Assembly: GCF_030409875.1 (NCBI RefSeq)
Contig: NZ_JAUFQR010000001.1
Span: 3,906,001-3,970,000, forward strand
Length of the DNA stretch: 64,000 nt
Direction: 5' to 3'
Origin: Chryseobacterium tructae
GTDB lineage: Bacteria > Bacteroidota > Bacteroidia > Flavobacteriales > Weeksellaceae
Made by a program: the position numbers and the translations under genes. Positions 9,417 to 19,993 of the stretch are shown here, piece after piece. Below the pieces are notes generated by a model. It was given only the letters and a program-made list of their open reading frames with translations. It was not told where the DNA came from and did no database searches. Position 1 is the stretch's first letter. Every line of letters begins with the position of its first letter.

Positions 9417-10559
9417 ATGGAAAGAGCAATTGTACATATGGATTTGGATACGTTCTTTGTTTCCTGTGAAAGGCTGAAAAACTCCGAATTGGAGAAAAAG
9501 CCTGTGATCATCGGAGGTGGAGACCGTGGTGTAGTGGCGTCCTGCTCTTATGAAACCCGTTTTTTCGGAGTCAGAAGCGCCATGCCGATTAAAATGGCTT
9601 TACGGTTGTGTCCCGAAGCTAAAGTAATTAAGGGAGATATGGAAATGTATTCCAACATGTCCCATATGGTAACGGAAATTATCCAGGAAAAAGTTCCTGT
9701 TGTGGAAAAGGCAAGTATCGATGAATTTTATTTGGATCTTTCTGGAATGGATCAGTTTTTCGGATGCTATAAGTGGACATATGAAATCGCAGAAAGTGTA
9801 CAGAAAAATACAGGTTTACCAATAAGTTTTGCGTTGTCTGCCAATAAAACCGTATCCAAAATCGGAACCGGGGAATCAAAACCAACCGGAAGGTTTGAAG
9901 TCAAACAGCGTGACATTCAATCGTTCTTGAACCCACTTTCGGTAAAGAAGATTCCTATGGTTGGCGATGTTACCTTTCAGCTGCTGTCAAGATTGGGGAT
10001 CAGAACGATACAAACGCTTTCAGAAATGCCTGTTGACGTTCTTCAACAGCTGATTGGTAAAAATGGAAATGAACTCTGGAAAAAAGCAAACGGAATTGAC
10101 GAAAATCCTGTGGTTCCTTATTCGGAAAGAAAATCTATTTCTACAGAAGATACTTTTGCCCAGGATAGCATCGATATTCAAGGTATTCAAAGTATACTCT
10201 CAGGAATGGTTGAAAAGCTCTGTTATCAGCTCAGGGCAGAGAAATGGCTGGTGTCAGTAGTGGTGGTAAAACTCCGCTACGCCAATTTTGATACGGAAAC
10301 CAAACAATGCAGGATACCCTATACTTCAGCTGATCATACCCTGCTCAGGTATGTTTTGGACCTATTCAAAAAAGTATATACCAGACGTATGAGAATAAGA
10401 CTGGTCGGAGTAAAGTTTACCGGACTGGTTCACGGATGCCATCAGATGGATCTCTTTGAAGATACGGAAGAACTGATCTCCTTGTACCAAACGATGGATA
10501 AAATCAAGAACAGGTTTGGAACTTCAAGTGTAGGAAGAGCCTCAGGTTTATTAAAATAA
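9417..10559 (+). CDS. dinB: DNA polymerase IV (Y family)
   Basis: 380 aa translesion polymerase. Catalytic residues are intact: the D-x-D of MDLDTFF (D9) and the SIDEFYLDL motif (D/E pair about residue 101). It is therefore an active enzyme, unlike the catalytically dead ImuB that partners DnaE2 in proteobacteria. HhH and little-finger regions follow. HQMDLFED near the C-terminus is a beta-clamp-binding motif (QxxLF type). Seven bp separate it from dnaE2, so they form one operon. Probably induced by DNA damage through the adjacent S24 repressor. Confidence 0.95.
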   Translation: MERAIVHMDLDTFFVSCERLKNSELEKKPVIIGGGDRGVVASCSYETRFFGVRSAMPIKMALRLCPEAKVIKGDMEMYSNMSHMVTEIIQEKVPVVEKASIDEFYLDLSGMDQFFGCYKWTYEIAESVQKNTGLPISFALSANKTVSKIGTGESKPTGRFEVKQRDIQSFLNPLSVKKIPMVGDVTFQLLSRLGIRTIQTLSEMPVDVLQQLIGKNGNELWKKANGIDENPVVPYSERKSISTEDTFAQDSIDIQGIQSILSGMVEKLCYQLRAEKWLVSVVVVKLRYANFDTETKQCRIPYTSADHTLLRYVLDLFKKVYTRRMRIRLVGVKFTGLVHGCHQMDLFEDTEELISLYQTMDKIKNRFGTSSVGRASGLLK

Positions 10560-10566
10560 GTACAAG

Positions 10567-13500
10567 ATGTTTCTGAATTGTCATTCTTATCATAGCCTTC
10601 GGTATGGAACCATTTCTATTAAAGAACTGGTTGAGCAGGCTGTACATTTTAATATTAAAACCCTGGCTCTTACGGATATCAATACCATTACCGGGATCTA
10701 TGATTTCTACAAACTTTGTCAGGATCATAATATCAAACCGATCGTCGGAGTGGAAATACGGGTTCAGGATGAACTGTATTATATCTGCCTAGCCAAAAAT
10801 CAAAAAAGCATTGCAGAAGTCAACAGGCTTTTAACCGCATATAACTGTGAAGACATTGAAATTCCTAAAGCAAATTCTGATTTTACAGATACTTTTGTTA
10901 TTTATCCACTGGAGAATATTCCTGAAAGATTATTGGATCATGAATTTATAGGGATCAGACAGAATCAGTTAAATCTTTTGATTAAACCGGAATTAAAACA
11001 GTTCATTCATAAAATGGTTATTCTTCATCCGGTTACCTTTACGACCCCTGGAGAATATGAGCTTCATAAAATAGTAAGGGCTATTGATCACAATACATTG
11101 ATCAGTAAGCTTACAGAAGCTGATTACTGTAAAGACAACGAAATGTTTACTGATAAAAAAGAGCTTCTCGCTCAATTTTACCATGAGCCACAGATTATTG
11201 AAAACACAAAGTATATTGTCAATAGCTGTCATTTTGATTTTGATTTTTCAACACCTAAAAACAAAAAGCATTTCACAGACAGCAAAGAAAATGATTCTAA
11301 GCTTTTAAAAAAGTTAGCATATCAGGGACTTTCTAAGAGATATTCCGAGGATAATCTACAGGCGAAAGCAAGAGTGGATAAAGAATTGGGGGTTATTGAC
11401 CAGCTTAATTTCTGTGCTTATTTTCTCATCACCTGGGATATTATCCAATACAGCAACCGAATGGGGTTTATGCATGTAGGAAGAGGCAGTGGTGCCAATT
11501 CAATAGTCAGTTACTGCATCGGAATTACTGACATATGTCCTCTGGAGCTGGATCTGTATTTTGAACGGTTTCTAAACCTCAACCGCAAAACGCCTCCGGA
11601 TTTTGACATAGACTGGAGTTGGCAGACCAGGGATATTATCCTTGAATATATTTTTGATAAATATGGTAAGAACCATGTTGCCTTCTGTGGAACCAATGTT
11701 GAATTTAAATACCGTTCTATTTTCCGGGAAGTAGGAAAAGTATTTGGTCTTCCGAAAGAGGAACTCGATACACTGGCAACAAAACCCATCCAAGAACATG
11801 ATATTAATTCGGTATCCAGACAGGTTCATTACTACGGAAAGCTTTTAGAAAAGTTTCCTAACCAGAGAAGTATGCACTCCTGTGGAATTCTGATATCAGA
11901 AGAACCTATCACCAATTATTCAGCACTCGAAATGCCTCCTAAAGGTTTTCCGATCGTACAGTTCGATATGTACACTGCTGAAGAGATTGGCCTTGAAAAA
12001 TTTGACATTCTCTCACAAAGAGGGTTAGGAACTATAGATGACACTGTAAAGCTGATTAAGGAAAAAAGAGGAATTGATATTGATATCCGGGACACTTCTC
12101 TGTCAAAAGACGAAGCCCGATGCAATGAATTCTTAAGTTCCGGAAAAACCATCGGCTGTTTTTATATTGAATCTCCTGCCATGAGGGGATTACTACGAAG
12201 ATTGAAATGTGACAACTATAAAGTACTGGTAGCTGCCTCATCCATTATTAGACCCGGCGTAGCTCAAAGCGGAATGATGCGGGAATATATTTTCAGGCAT
12301 AACCATCCTACAAAATTTGAGTATTTCCATGAGGTTTTTGAAAAGGAATTAGGAGAAACCTATGGTATTATGGTATATCAGGAAGATGTTATTAAAATTG
12401 CCCTGCATTTCGGAGGCTTATCCGCTCCTGATGGTGATGTGCTGAGAAGAGCAATGAGCGGTAAAGGCCGTTCTTTATCAGCTTTACAGAAAGTAAAAGA
12501 TAACTTCTTTGAATCCTGTAAAAGATTAGGACACCCTGAACAGTTATCCATGGAAGTATACCGGCAGATCGAATCATTTGCGGGATACTCATTCTGTAAA
12601 GCACATTCTGCTTCTTATGCTGTGGAAAGTTATCAGAGTTTATTTCTCAAGGTCTACTATCCTATCGAATTCATGGTTTCTGCCATTAATAACGGTGGAG
12701 GGTTTTACAGAACTGAGGTATATATTCATGAAGCCAGAATGTCGGGAGCTGCCATCAATAATCCTTGTGTCAATTTAAGTAAATATCAGACAACGGTTTA
12801 TGGTTCGGATGTTTATTTGGGATTGATGCATATTGAAAGACTGGAAACGAGATTAGCACAGCTGATTCCTGAAGAAAGAGCTCAAAATGGAAATTATACT
12901 TCCTTGGAAGATTTTATTAAGAGAATTCCTATTGGTATTGAAACATTGCAAATTTTAATCTTTATCGGCGCATTCCGCTTTACTGGAAAACAAAAACATG
13001 AACTGCTGATTGAATCAAGATTTCTTCTGGGAACTCATAAGACTTCCTTTAGGCACCTGACTTTATTGGAAGAGCCTCAGAAAGATTATCAGCTTCCTTC
13101 TATAGAAAGAAACCCATTTGAGGATGCTTTGATGAAATAGAGATATTAGGTTTTCCTGTTTCTTTCAGTCCTTTTGATTTGCTACAAACCCGATACAGAG
13201 GCAGTGTAATGGCCAAAGATCTTATACGGTTTCACAAAAAACAAATTAAAATGCTCGCTTATCTCATTTCAAGAAAGCATGTTCCCACCAAAAAAGGGAC
13301 GATGTATTTCGGAACCTGGATTGATGCGGAAGGAGAATATTTTGACACCGCACATTTTCCAAACTGCCTTGAAGAATATCCTTTTCAGGGTGGTGGCTGC
13401 TATCTCTTATTGGGAACAGTAGAGGTCGATTTCCATTTCCCTACCATTACCATTCATAAAATGGCGAAAATGCCTTTTATTCCAGATCCAAGATATTCTA

Positions 13501-13619
13501 TGGATAAAGAAAAATCATTGGAAGCTCAGCGTAATCTGCATGAAGATATAAGTATGACCTGGCGGAAGCCTTATCCACAGGAACATGAAATAGGATTGCC
13601 AAGGCAAAAGATGTTTTGA
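10567..13619 (+). CDS. dnaE2: Error-prone DNA polymerase III alpha subunit (DnaE2-like), frameshifted
   Basis: C-family polymerase. N-terminal PHP domain (HSYHSLRYG at the start), polymerase core with HVGRGSGANSIVSYC and the catalytic PDFDIDW (about residue 343), thumb and tandem HhH regions, and a C-terminal OB-fold (GTMYFGTWIDAEGEYFD). The main frame stops at 13140 after FEDALMK. Adding one T to the run at 13128-13130 gives FDEIEILGFPVSFSPFDLL, the expected linker, and continues to 13619, about 1017 aa. Co-transcribed with dinB. The S24-dinB-dnaE2 set is the Bacteroidota counterpart of the imuA-imuB-dnaE2 mutagenesis cassette and would act in damage-induced translesion synthesis. Confidence 0.92.
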
Positions 13620-13644
13620 AGAAATAATTATCAACTATTGTAAT

Positions 13645-13875
13645 TTATGATTCAATTTTTTTCTTAAAACTAACCACTAAATATTCTCCATTTGAACAAT
13701 ACTTCTTACAACTCTCATCTTTGAATTTACCGGGCTGTTTCGAATACTCTTCAATATATTTAGTACTTTCTTCAGTATCAGCTGGAACAACAATAATATA
13801 ATAGTTTTCCAGAACAGATTGATCCGCATTTTTTACAGCCTCATTTTTATATTGTATTGCCTCGTTATATTTCAT
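13645..13875 (-). CDS. Small hypothetical protein
   Basis: 76 aa, charged, no signal peptide; unrecognised. The sequence looks coding (NYYIIVVPADTEESTKYIEEY, then two Cys in SCKKYCSNG). It converges on dnaE2 with 25 bp between stops and no clear terminator. A near-match to the island's Crp/Fnr-type palindrome lies upstream (13924-13939), about 50 bp before the ATG, so it may belong to the stress regulon. Confidence 0.5.
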   Translation of the reverse strand: MKYNEAIQYKNEAVKNADQSVLENYYIIVVPADTEESTKYIEEYSKQPGKFKDESCKKYCSNGEYLVVSFKKKIES

Positions 13876-13923
13876 ATAAATTTATTTTTATACAGTAAAT
13901 TACTGACAATCCTGACTAAAAAT

Positions 13924-13939
13924 TATGACTTGAATCATT
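13924..13939. promoter_or_regulatory. Near-match to the TATGA-N6-TCATA palindrome
   Basis: TATGACTTGAATCATT, one mismatch in the second arm. On the minus strand, 29.5 bp from its centre, lies TAATTTAC, 6 of 8 to TAnnTTTG. This is a weaker copy of the arrangement seen at 26108, 36183, 37120 and 38177, facing the small gene at 13645-13875. Confidence 0.35.
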
Positions 13940-14088
13940 TCTAACATCCACTATAATAAATGCGTAAATTATTAGATTGAACATTGAGGTAATGCTTTTT
14001 TATCTTTCGCTATTTACAATAAAGCATGATTTCTTATATTTCCTTAAGTTGATTTCTGTAAAATTTAAAGATATGATTATTAATACTC

Positions 14089-15083
14089 CTAACTTTTTTT
14101 ATTGGCAAAACCTTTTTTTAATCCTATTACGGCAAAGCCGGCCACAATTCCAACTAATATAGCTACTTTAACGCTTTTGGAAGTATTTAAAGGAGGTGTA
14201 CCGTATATTTTGTGTGGGTCTTGAGAAGGCTCAAGTATATTCCCGGATACTTCAGGACCATTCTTTATTTTCATCATTAAACGTACACCAGCTGATGCTG
14301 AATTGATTACTAATTTGGGAAAAAGCCTGTAAATTGATGTAATTGCATAAGATCTGAAATCAGGAAATAAATCTTTTTTCGGTTTCCTGGCTAATTCAAC
14401 CATTTTTGCAGCAGTATCCCTTGGATCTGAAGCAATGGGAGGTATACTCATCTTGAACCCCGAATATTTTGCAGAATGAAGATTCCCGGTAGATTTTTGA
14501 AGTTGAGGGTACAAATTACAGATATGAATGGCTGCATAATTTGAAATCTCACCTTGAAGACCATCCATCATCCCTTTGATACCGTACTTCGTTGCTGAGT
14601 ACACAGAGCTGTAAGGTGCTGGCATATATCCGCCTATAGAAACATTATTTATCAATATCCCTTCATTCTGTTTTTTGAAAATTTTAATGGCATTGTAAGC
14701 ACCATGCATATAGCCAAATAGATTAGTTTTAATAACCTGTTCGTGAATCTCCATTGGAATCTCTTCAAATTTTCCACTCGCCATTACCCCTGCATTATTT
14801 ATCCAAATATCAATCCTGCCAAATCGGGCCAAGGTCTCTTCTGCTACTCGTTCTATATCTGCAGCAACGGATGTATCGGCGGAAATTCCCAGTACCTCTA
14901 CTCCCATTCCTTTGCAAAGCTCAACCACTTCATCTATACCTTTCTGTCCTCTGGCTACGATAACTATATTGCACCCTTCCAATGCAAAGCCTCTGCAGCA
15001 GCCCTGCCTACTCCACTGCTAGAACCTGTTATTACAACTGTTTTTCGTAATAAAGTCTGTTGAAATTGTTCTTCTTTTCTCAT
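14089..15083 (-). CDS. SDR-family oxidoreductase with C-terminal membrane anchor, frameshifted
   Basis: Classical short-chain dehydrogenase. The cofactor motif TGSSSGVG is near the N-terminus in the frame starting at ATG 15083. NNAGVM and the active-site YSATK lie downstream in the other frame. A missing T in the run at 14986-14988 separates them; restored, the protein is about 331 aa. After the SDR core a hydrophobic segment (VAILVGIVAGFAVIGL) close to the C-terminus suggests membrane anchoring. Similar membrane-tailed SDRs are common in Chryseobacterium stress clusters. Substrate unknown. Divergent from the NADH dehydrogenase gene. Confidence 0.8.
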
Positions 15084-15360
15084 GTCTTTCTTTTTTAGAT
15101 TCAGTAACAAATAGAACATGTATTATGCCAGAGGTACAATTTTAAAACATATTACATTCATCCAAATTTTTACATCTAAGAATAATAGTGATTTTAGCAA
15201 AGGCGGATATTTAGAATCAATCGGTTTATAAATTCTAAATTATGATTATCAATGTTTGTGTATCTCCGTTTTTATAAAAAGTACCACAAATCCACTTTTT
15301 AATGTAATTGGTCTTATTATTGGATACATTTTAGTACACCAATCACAAAAATATCCTTTT

Positions 15361-16635
15361 ATGAAAAAACATATTGTCATCATAGGAGGAGGTTTTGCAG
15401 GTATTAATTTCATCAAAACTATTGCTAAATCTAATGATTTCATCATTACATTGGTTGACCGAAATAATTACCATTTCTTTCCTCCGTTAATTTATCAGGT
15501 AGCTACTGCATTTATTGAACCTTCACATATCAGCTATCCATTCAGAAAGTTATTCTCAGATTATACAAATGTTCAGTATCATATGGGAATTTTTATATCC
15601 ATTAATACAGAACTTCAGATCATTGAGACCGATACCGGTTCAATAGCATATGATCATGCGATTTTTGCGCTGGGAACCGAAACTAATTTTTTTGGGCTAG
15701 ATCATGTACAAGAGTGTGCATTGCCTATGAAAACTATTAATGAAGCCTTATATATTAAAAACCACTTACTGCTGAACCTTGAAAAAGCTTCAAGAAATCA
15801 AGATGAGAATAAAGCAGAAAGGTTACAGAATATTGTGATTGCAGGGGGTGGGCCTACCGGAGTTGAACTGGCAGGGATGATTGCAGAGATGGGTGCTTTT
15901 GTCGCAGAAAAGGAATATCCTGAAATTGAACTTAACCTCTCCCATCTTTATCTGATCGATGCGCTCCCATCGTTGTTGGCTCCTATGAGTGATGCTGCAA
16001 AAAAAACCGCATATGATAATTTAAAAAGACTCGGCGTTAATATTCTTCTGAACGTTTCAGTAAAAGATTACGTTGAGGGAAATGTTATCCTATCAGACGG
16101 AAGAAAAATAAAAACAGAAACACTCATCTGGACCTCCGGAGTAATCGGTCGTGAAGTATTGGGTATTCCCGAAACGAGTATAGGTAAAGGAAGAAGATTA
16201 TTAGTTGATGAATACAACAGAGTTTTAGGGTTTAATAATGTCTGGGCATTAGGAGATATCTGTTTGCAGTTAACAGATAAAAATTATCCTAAAGGACATC
16301 CTCAGCTTGCTCAGGTTGCTATTCAACAAGCAAAATTAGCCGCTAAAAATTTTATAAAACTCCGTAATGAGAAACCTTTACAGTCTTTTGTGTATAAAGA
16401 CAAAGGCAGCATGGCTATTATTTCAAAATACAAAGCCGTGGTTGATCTGCCTAAATTCTCTTATACAGGTTTTTTCGCATGGCTTACCTGGCTTTTTATA
16501 CATATCATTCCCTTGACAGGCTTTAGAAACAGAGTAAGGCTTGCCTTGGAATGGTTCAGATTATTTATAACCAATAATCCTTCTATAAGAATGATTTTGC
16601 AACCTGGCAAAAATGGTCAGAATAATAAAAATTAA
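15361..16635 (+). CDS. ndh: Type II NADH:quinone oxidoreductase (NDH-2)
   Basis: About 424 aa. Single-subunit flavoprotein that passes electrons from NADH to quinone without pumping protons. FAD-binding IIGGGFAGINF at the N-terminus (residues about 5-15), NAD-binding IAGGGPTGVEL (about 160), the second FAD motif VWALGDIC, and an amphipathic/hydrophobic C-terminal part (FFAWLTWLFIHIIPL) that attaches it to the membrane. I place the start at ATG 15361, where the Rossmann fold begins; an in-frame ATG 105 bp upstream would add an unsupported extension. Followed after 17 bp by a small membrane-protein gene, then a terminator. Confidence 0.92.
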   Translation: MKKHIVIIGGGFAGINFIKTIAKSNDFIITLVDRNNYHFFPPLIYQVATAFIEPSHISYPFRKLFSDYTNVQYHMGIFISINTELQIIETDTGSIAYDHAIFALGTETNFFGLDHVQECALPMKTINEALYIKNHLLLNLEKASRNQDENKAERLQNIVIAGGGPTGVELAGMIAEMGAFVAEKEYPEIELNLSHLYLIDALPSLLAPMSDAAKKTAYDNLKRLGVNILLNVSVKDYVEGNVILSDGRKIKTETLIWTSGVIGREVLGIPETSIGKGRRLLVDEYNRVLGFNNVWALGDICLQLTDKNYPKGHPQLAQVAIQQAKLAAKNFIKLRNEKPLQSFVYKDKGSMAIISKYKAVVDLPKFSYTGFFAWLTWLFIHIIPLTGFRNRVRLALEWFRLFITNNPSIRMILQPGKNGQNNKN

Positions 16636-16652
16636 CTTTTAAAATACATATT

Positions 16653-17060
16653 ATGCTTAAGAAAATGTTAGCAGGTTTGGGCGGAGCCATCGCACTTAAC
16701 CTACTCCACGAAATCGTAAGAAAAAATTTTGACAACGTACCCCATATCAATGAGGTGGGCGAAGAAGCGTTAAAAAAAGTAACCGATTCTACAGCACTTG
16801 AAATTTCTGATCCTGATAAATTGTATGCAGCAACTTTAGCTGGTGACATTGTGAGCAACGCTATTTACTATGGAACCACAGCAACAAATCATAATTTCGC
16901 AAGTGGAATTGCAGCCGGAATAGGAGCCATTGTTCTTCCTCAAAAAATGGGTTTGAATGATCATCCTGTAGCAGAGAATAATAAAAAGAAATTCATGACT
17001 GTCGGATACTATATTTTCGGTGCAATGGTTACCAAATTTATCTATGATAAAATTAAGTAA
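16653..17060 (+). CDS. Small conserved membrane-associated protein
   Basis: 135 aa, unrecognised. The N-terminus (MLKKMLAGLGGAIALNLLHEIV) is a hydrophobic helix, with further hydrophobic segments around residues 60-100 (Gly/Ala-rich SGIAAGIGAIVLP) and 115-130. Probably a small inner-membrane protein. It is co-transcribed with ndh (17 bp gap) and its stop is followed by a strong terminator, so ndh and this gene form a two-gene unit. Confidence 0.65.
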   Translation: MLKKMLAGLGGAIALNLLHEIVRKNFDNVPHINEVGEEALKKVTDSTALEISDPDKLYAATLAGDIVSNAIYYGTTATNHNFASGIAAGIGAIVLPQKMGLNDHPVAENNKKKFMTVGYYIFGAMVTKFIYDKIK

Positions 17061-17065
17061 GACTC

Positions 17066-17093
17066 ATTACCCCTGCTCGCGGGGGTAATTTTT
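17066..17093 (+). terminator. Rho-independent terminator after the ndh operon
   Basis: ATTACCCC (17066-17073) pairs with GGGGTAAT (17082-17089), followed by a T run to 17093, 5 bp after the stop of the small membrane-protein gene. Confidence 0.85.
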
Positions 17094-17355
17094 ATGCCAT
17101 GTAAAATATAGGAATAAGACTTATAAATACTTCAGTATACAGCAAATGATTATTAACATTTTACTACTGTGTTTTTAAAAATAACACTTTTTATGTATGA
17201 TAATAATTAATGAACTGCTGTTCAAATAATTAAATCCCAGATCTAATGGATTCACACATTGTCCGTTTACGAATTTTATAAAAACAAAGCCATAACATAC
17301 CACAAAACAAATAGTATAGGCATATTTATTGTTCAATCATTCAAAAATATTCAGT

Positions 17356-17823
17356 ATGGAAAATAATAAAACAATTTCAGCACTTAATGAATTACTTCAT
17401 ATTACCAATGACAGAATTAAAGGTTTTGAAAGCGTAGAAGGAAAAGTTTGGGAAAGCTATTCTGATCTAAAGGGTGAATATGATAAAATGATCTCTCAGT
17501 CAAAAATAATGAAGAATGAAATTATTAATCTCATTACTGAAAGAGGTGGAAATCCTGATGAGGAATCATCATCATTGGCTGGTAGTCTACACCGGACTTG
17601 GATCGATATTAAAAATTCCATACCGACAAGTAATAGTGATAAAGAAACCTTGGAGAATGTAGTTTTTGGTGAAAAACATGCCATTGAAGCATACGATAAT
17701 GCATTAAAAAGCGGTGATCTTTGTAGCGAAAGTTCAAAGATAATTGCGGAACAGTTGAGACAGCTGCGCATTTCTTACCATCAGTTCAATAACATTGAAC
17801 ATTATAAAAAGAAAGATGAATAA
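17356..17823 (+). CDS. PA2169-like four-helix-bundle protein (DUF2383)
   Basis: About 155 aa. Ferritin-like four-helix family found in stress clusters. Typical features are SALNELLHITNDRIKGFESV at the N-terminus, the GGNPDEESSSLAGSLHRTWIDIK segment in the middle, and the VVFGEKHAIEAYDNAL helix. Start ATG 17356 (MENNK) is chosen over an in-frame upstream codon because homologues begin just before the NELL helix. Metal-binding residues are not clearly complete, so oxidase activity cannot be claimed. It stands alone between a terminator and the BrkB gene, with about 260 bp of AT-rich leader upstream where I see no clear -7 element. Confidence 0.85.
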   Translation: MENNKTISALNELLHITNDRIKGFESVEGKVWESYSDLKGEYDKMISQSKIMKNEIINLITERGGNPDEESSSLAGSLHRTWIDIKNSIPTSNSDKETLENVVFGEKHAIEAYDNALKSGDLCSESSKIIAEQLRQLRISYHQFNNIEHYKKKDE

Positions 17824-17974
17824 TCTGTTTCGTATCTAACAAGCTCTATTATAATTTTCACAGACTAATTTAAGAATCGGAAGTGATATCCAAGTAATAG
17901 CCTTTTGATTCTGTTTGTTTCACATTGGTAAGTAAAAATTATATACCTGATTTTTAACGGTAATACTATACATC

Positions 17975-18937
17975 ATGAAAGCAATTAATAATTTTTGGGA
18001 AATACTTAAAGGTACATACAAGGACTGGAGTGCACGGGATCTGGGAACCGAGGCTGCCAGCTTAGCATATACCGCCATTTTTTCGATTCCTGGGCTCTTA
18101 ATTATAGTGATATGGCTCACGGGTATATTCTTTGGTGAAGAAGCGGTACGGGGAGAAATCACTAAACTTATCGGGAGCATGATGGGGAAAGATGTTGGTA
18201 AGAGTCTTGAAGAAATGGTCGTAGCCGGCATGGTGGATAAAAAGAACATCGTTATGAAAATCATTGGAATCGTTACGCTTGTTTTTGGGGCCACTTCACT
18301 TTTCTTCCAATTTCAAAAATCCCTCAATAAACTGTGGGATATCGTGGCAACTCCTAAAAAGGCTTGGGAAAAATATCTTCTCGACCGTGCAAATTCTCTG
18401 GGGATGATTATTGTCATTGCATTTCTTATGCTCATTACCTTGCTGCTGAGTTCTTTCATCGGTCTTGCTAACGATTGGGTTATCCACCGTTTCGGGTTGG
18501 AAACCCTGGTTTTGGTGAATATTATTAATATTGTTGTAGGTTTTCTGGTTACACTATTTCTTCTCGCAGCTATGTTCAAAATTCTGCCGGATGTTGAGTT
18601 ACAATGGAAATCCGTGTGGGTTGGAGCTGCAGTAACAGCTGCACTGTTTACACTTGGAAAGTATATCCTCACTTTTTATTTTGAAACGTTCAATCCCAGT
18701 TCGGCATTTGGTACGGCCGGGACTGTTATTTTACTGTTGTTGTGGATTAATTACACCTGTCAGATTATTTTCTTTGGTGCAGAATTCACTAAGGTCTACG
18801 CTAAAAAAATGGGGCATCAACTTAAACCTTCAAAACATGCAAAATGGAGCCCGCAAATAGTATCTAAAGAAGACTCGAAAAACATAGTAACTGCTGAAAA
18901 AACTCCTGATAAAACGGTGAAAGATTCGACGATTTAG
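17975..18937 (+). CDS. YihY/virulence factor BrkB family membrane protein
   Basis: 320 aa inner-membrane protein of the UPF0761 family (once called ribonuclease BN). About six membrane segments are visible, including AIFSIPGLLIIVIWLTGIFFG, LGMIIVIAFLMLITLLL, LVLVNIINIVVGFLVTLFLL and TVILLLLWINYTCQIIFFGAEF. The last, with its ...FFGAEFTKVYAKK ending, is a family hallmark. Function is not established; related proteins are proposed transporters or lipid-associated factors. The charged C-terminal tail (Lys-rich, about 40 aa) is cytoplasmic. Followed 24 bp later by an outer-membrane-type gene, probably co-transcribed. Confidence 0.9.
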   Translation: MKAINNFWEILKGTYKDWSARDLGTEAASLAYTAIFSIPGLLIIVIWLTGIFFGEEAVRGEITKLIGSMMGKDVGKSLEEMVVAGMVDKKNIVMKIIGIVTLVFGATSLFFQFQKSLNKLWDIVATPKKAWEKYLLDRANSLGMIIVIAFLMLITLLLSSFIGLANDWVIHRFGLETLVLVNIINIVVGFLVTLFLLAAMFKILPDVELQWKSVWVGAAVTAALFTLGKYILTFYFETFNPSSAFGTAGTVILLLLWINYTCQIIFFGAEFTKVYAKKMGHQLKPSKHAKWSPQIVSKEDSKNIVTAEKTPDKTVKDSTI

Positions 18938-18961
18938 TTTTGAAAACTTAAAATAAAAACC

Positions 18962-19804
18962 ATGAATAGTTTTTACTTTTTTTTAAAGTTAACGTTTAGT
19001 GTTGTATGCCTGCCAGCATTGTGCCTTGCACAGCAAAAGCATCTGAACTATTCACTTTTTCATCCTGTACCAAAGGAGCATATGAGAGAAATGGAAACTG
19101 ACCGTCCGGATGTTACCGAATCTCCCTACACAATCGATGCAGGCCATATTCAATATGAAACGGATGTAATAAGGCTGATAAAAGAAAAGTCAGACATGCT
19201 GAAAACAAGCACATTACTAATCAATCAGGCCAACTTAAAAATTGGAATTACCGGAAGCACAGCCATACAGGTTGGTTTTCAAACCTACGGCCGGCAAAAG
19301 GAAACAGACCTAATTTCAAATTATGTAGTAAAAACTGACGGAATAGGTGATATAACATTCAGGATTAAACAGAATGTAATAGGAAACGACCATGGTGACT
19401 TTGCTCTGGCAATCCTTCCCTACCTCAAATTGCCTACTTCAAAATATGATGAAGAGAGCTGCCTGGAAGGTGGACTCATTGTACCTATGTCCTATAAGTT
19501 ACCTGGAAAATGGAAATTGGGTCTACAGGTGGAAGTGGATAGACTCAAGGATCTGGATCAACCGGAAATGCATACTGAATTCCTGCAAACATTGACAATT
19601 AGTCATCCATTATCAAAAGGAATAGACTGGATAGCTGAAACTTATTACACCTATAATTTTAAAGCCCATGAGCTTTCCAATTTTATTAATGCTGCAATTC
19701 AAATGGAAGTTGTCAAAGACTTTAAATTAGATATTGGAATTAATTATGGAATACAAGATACCGCAGCGAAACATTATTTCATTGGTGCTTCTTACCGTCA
19801 TTAA
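18962..19804 (+). CDS. Outer-membrane beta-barrel 'transporter' (MetA-pathway-like)
   Basis: 280 aa with an N-terminal signal peptide (LTFSVVCLPALCLAQQ). TDRPDVTESPYTIDAGHIQYETDV is the signature of the PF13557-type barrels annotated as transporters. The rest alternates short amphipathic strands with turns and ends in an aromatic-rich strand (HYFIGASYRH), as expected of a Bacteroidota outer-membrane barrel. Cargo unknown. Immediately follows the BrkB gene. Confidence 0.8.
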   Translation: MNSFYFFLKLTFSVVCLPALCLAQQKHLNYSLFHPVPKEHMREMETDRPDVTESPYTIDAGHIQYETDVIRLIKEKSDMLKTSTLLINQANLKIGITGSTAIQVGFQTYGRQKETDLISNYVVKTDGIGDITFRIKQNVIGNDHGDFALAILPYLKLPTSKYDEESCLEGGLIVPMSYKLPGKWKLGLQVEVDRLKDLDQPEMHTEFLQTLTISHPLSKGIDWIAETYYTYNFKAHELSNFINAAIQMEVVKDFKLDIGINYGIQDTAAKHYFIGASYRH

Positions 19805-19871
19805 ATTCTATTATTTAAAGCGTTTATAATTCTTTGAAAATCGCAAAGTTTCCGTTATAATTCGACTCATT

Positions 19872-19887
19872 TATGACCATAATCATA
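19872..19887. promoter_or_regulatory. TATGA-N6-TCATA palindrome upstream of the GlsB gene
   Basis: TATGACCATAATCATA, both arms perfect. It lies 107 bp upstream of the GlsB-type start. A -7 match (TACATTTG, 19936-19943) is 56.5 bp from its centre, placing the palindrome near -69, a position more like a class I activator site. Same motif as at 26108, 36183 and 37120. Confidence 0.5.
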
Positions 19888-19935
19888 GTATAATTATTAT
19901 TAATTTTCCGCTGCTGTTGATGGATCTGATTGGTA

Positions 19936-19943
19936 TACATTTG
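19936..19943 (+). promoter_or_regulatory. -7 promoter element of the GlsB-type gene
   Basis: TACATTTG, a perfect TAnnTTTG match 50 bp upstream of ATG 19994, downstream of the Crp/Fnr-type palindrome at 19872. Confidence 0.5.
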
Positions 19944-19993
19944 GTTCTCTGCCTGCTAACACAAACCACATTACTATCACAAAAAAATATATT

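Noticed and set aside
13977..14162. 61-codon plus-strand open frame
   Set aside because: Overlaps the 3' end of the SDR gene on the other strand and has no recognisable features.
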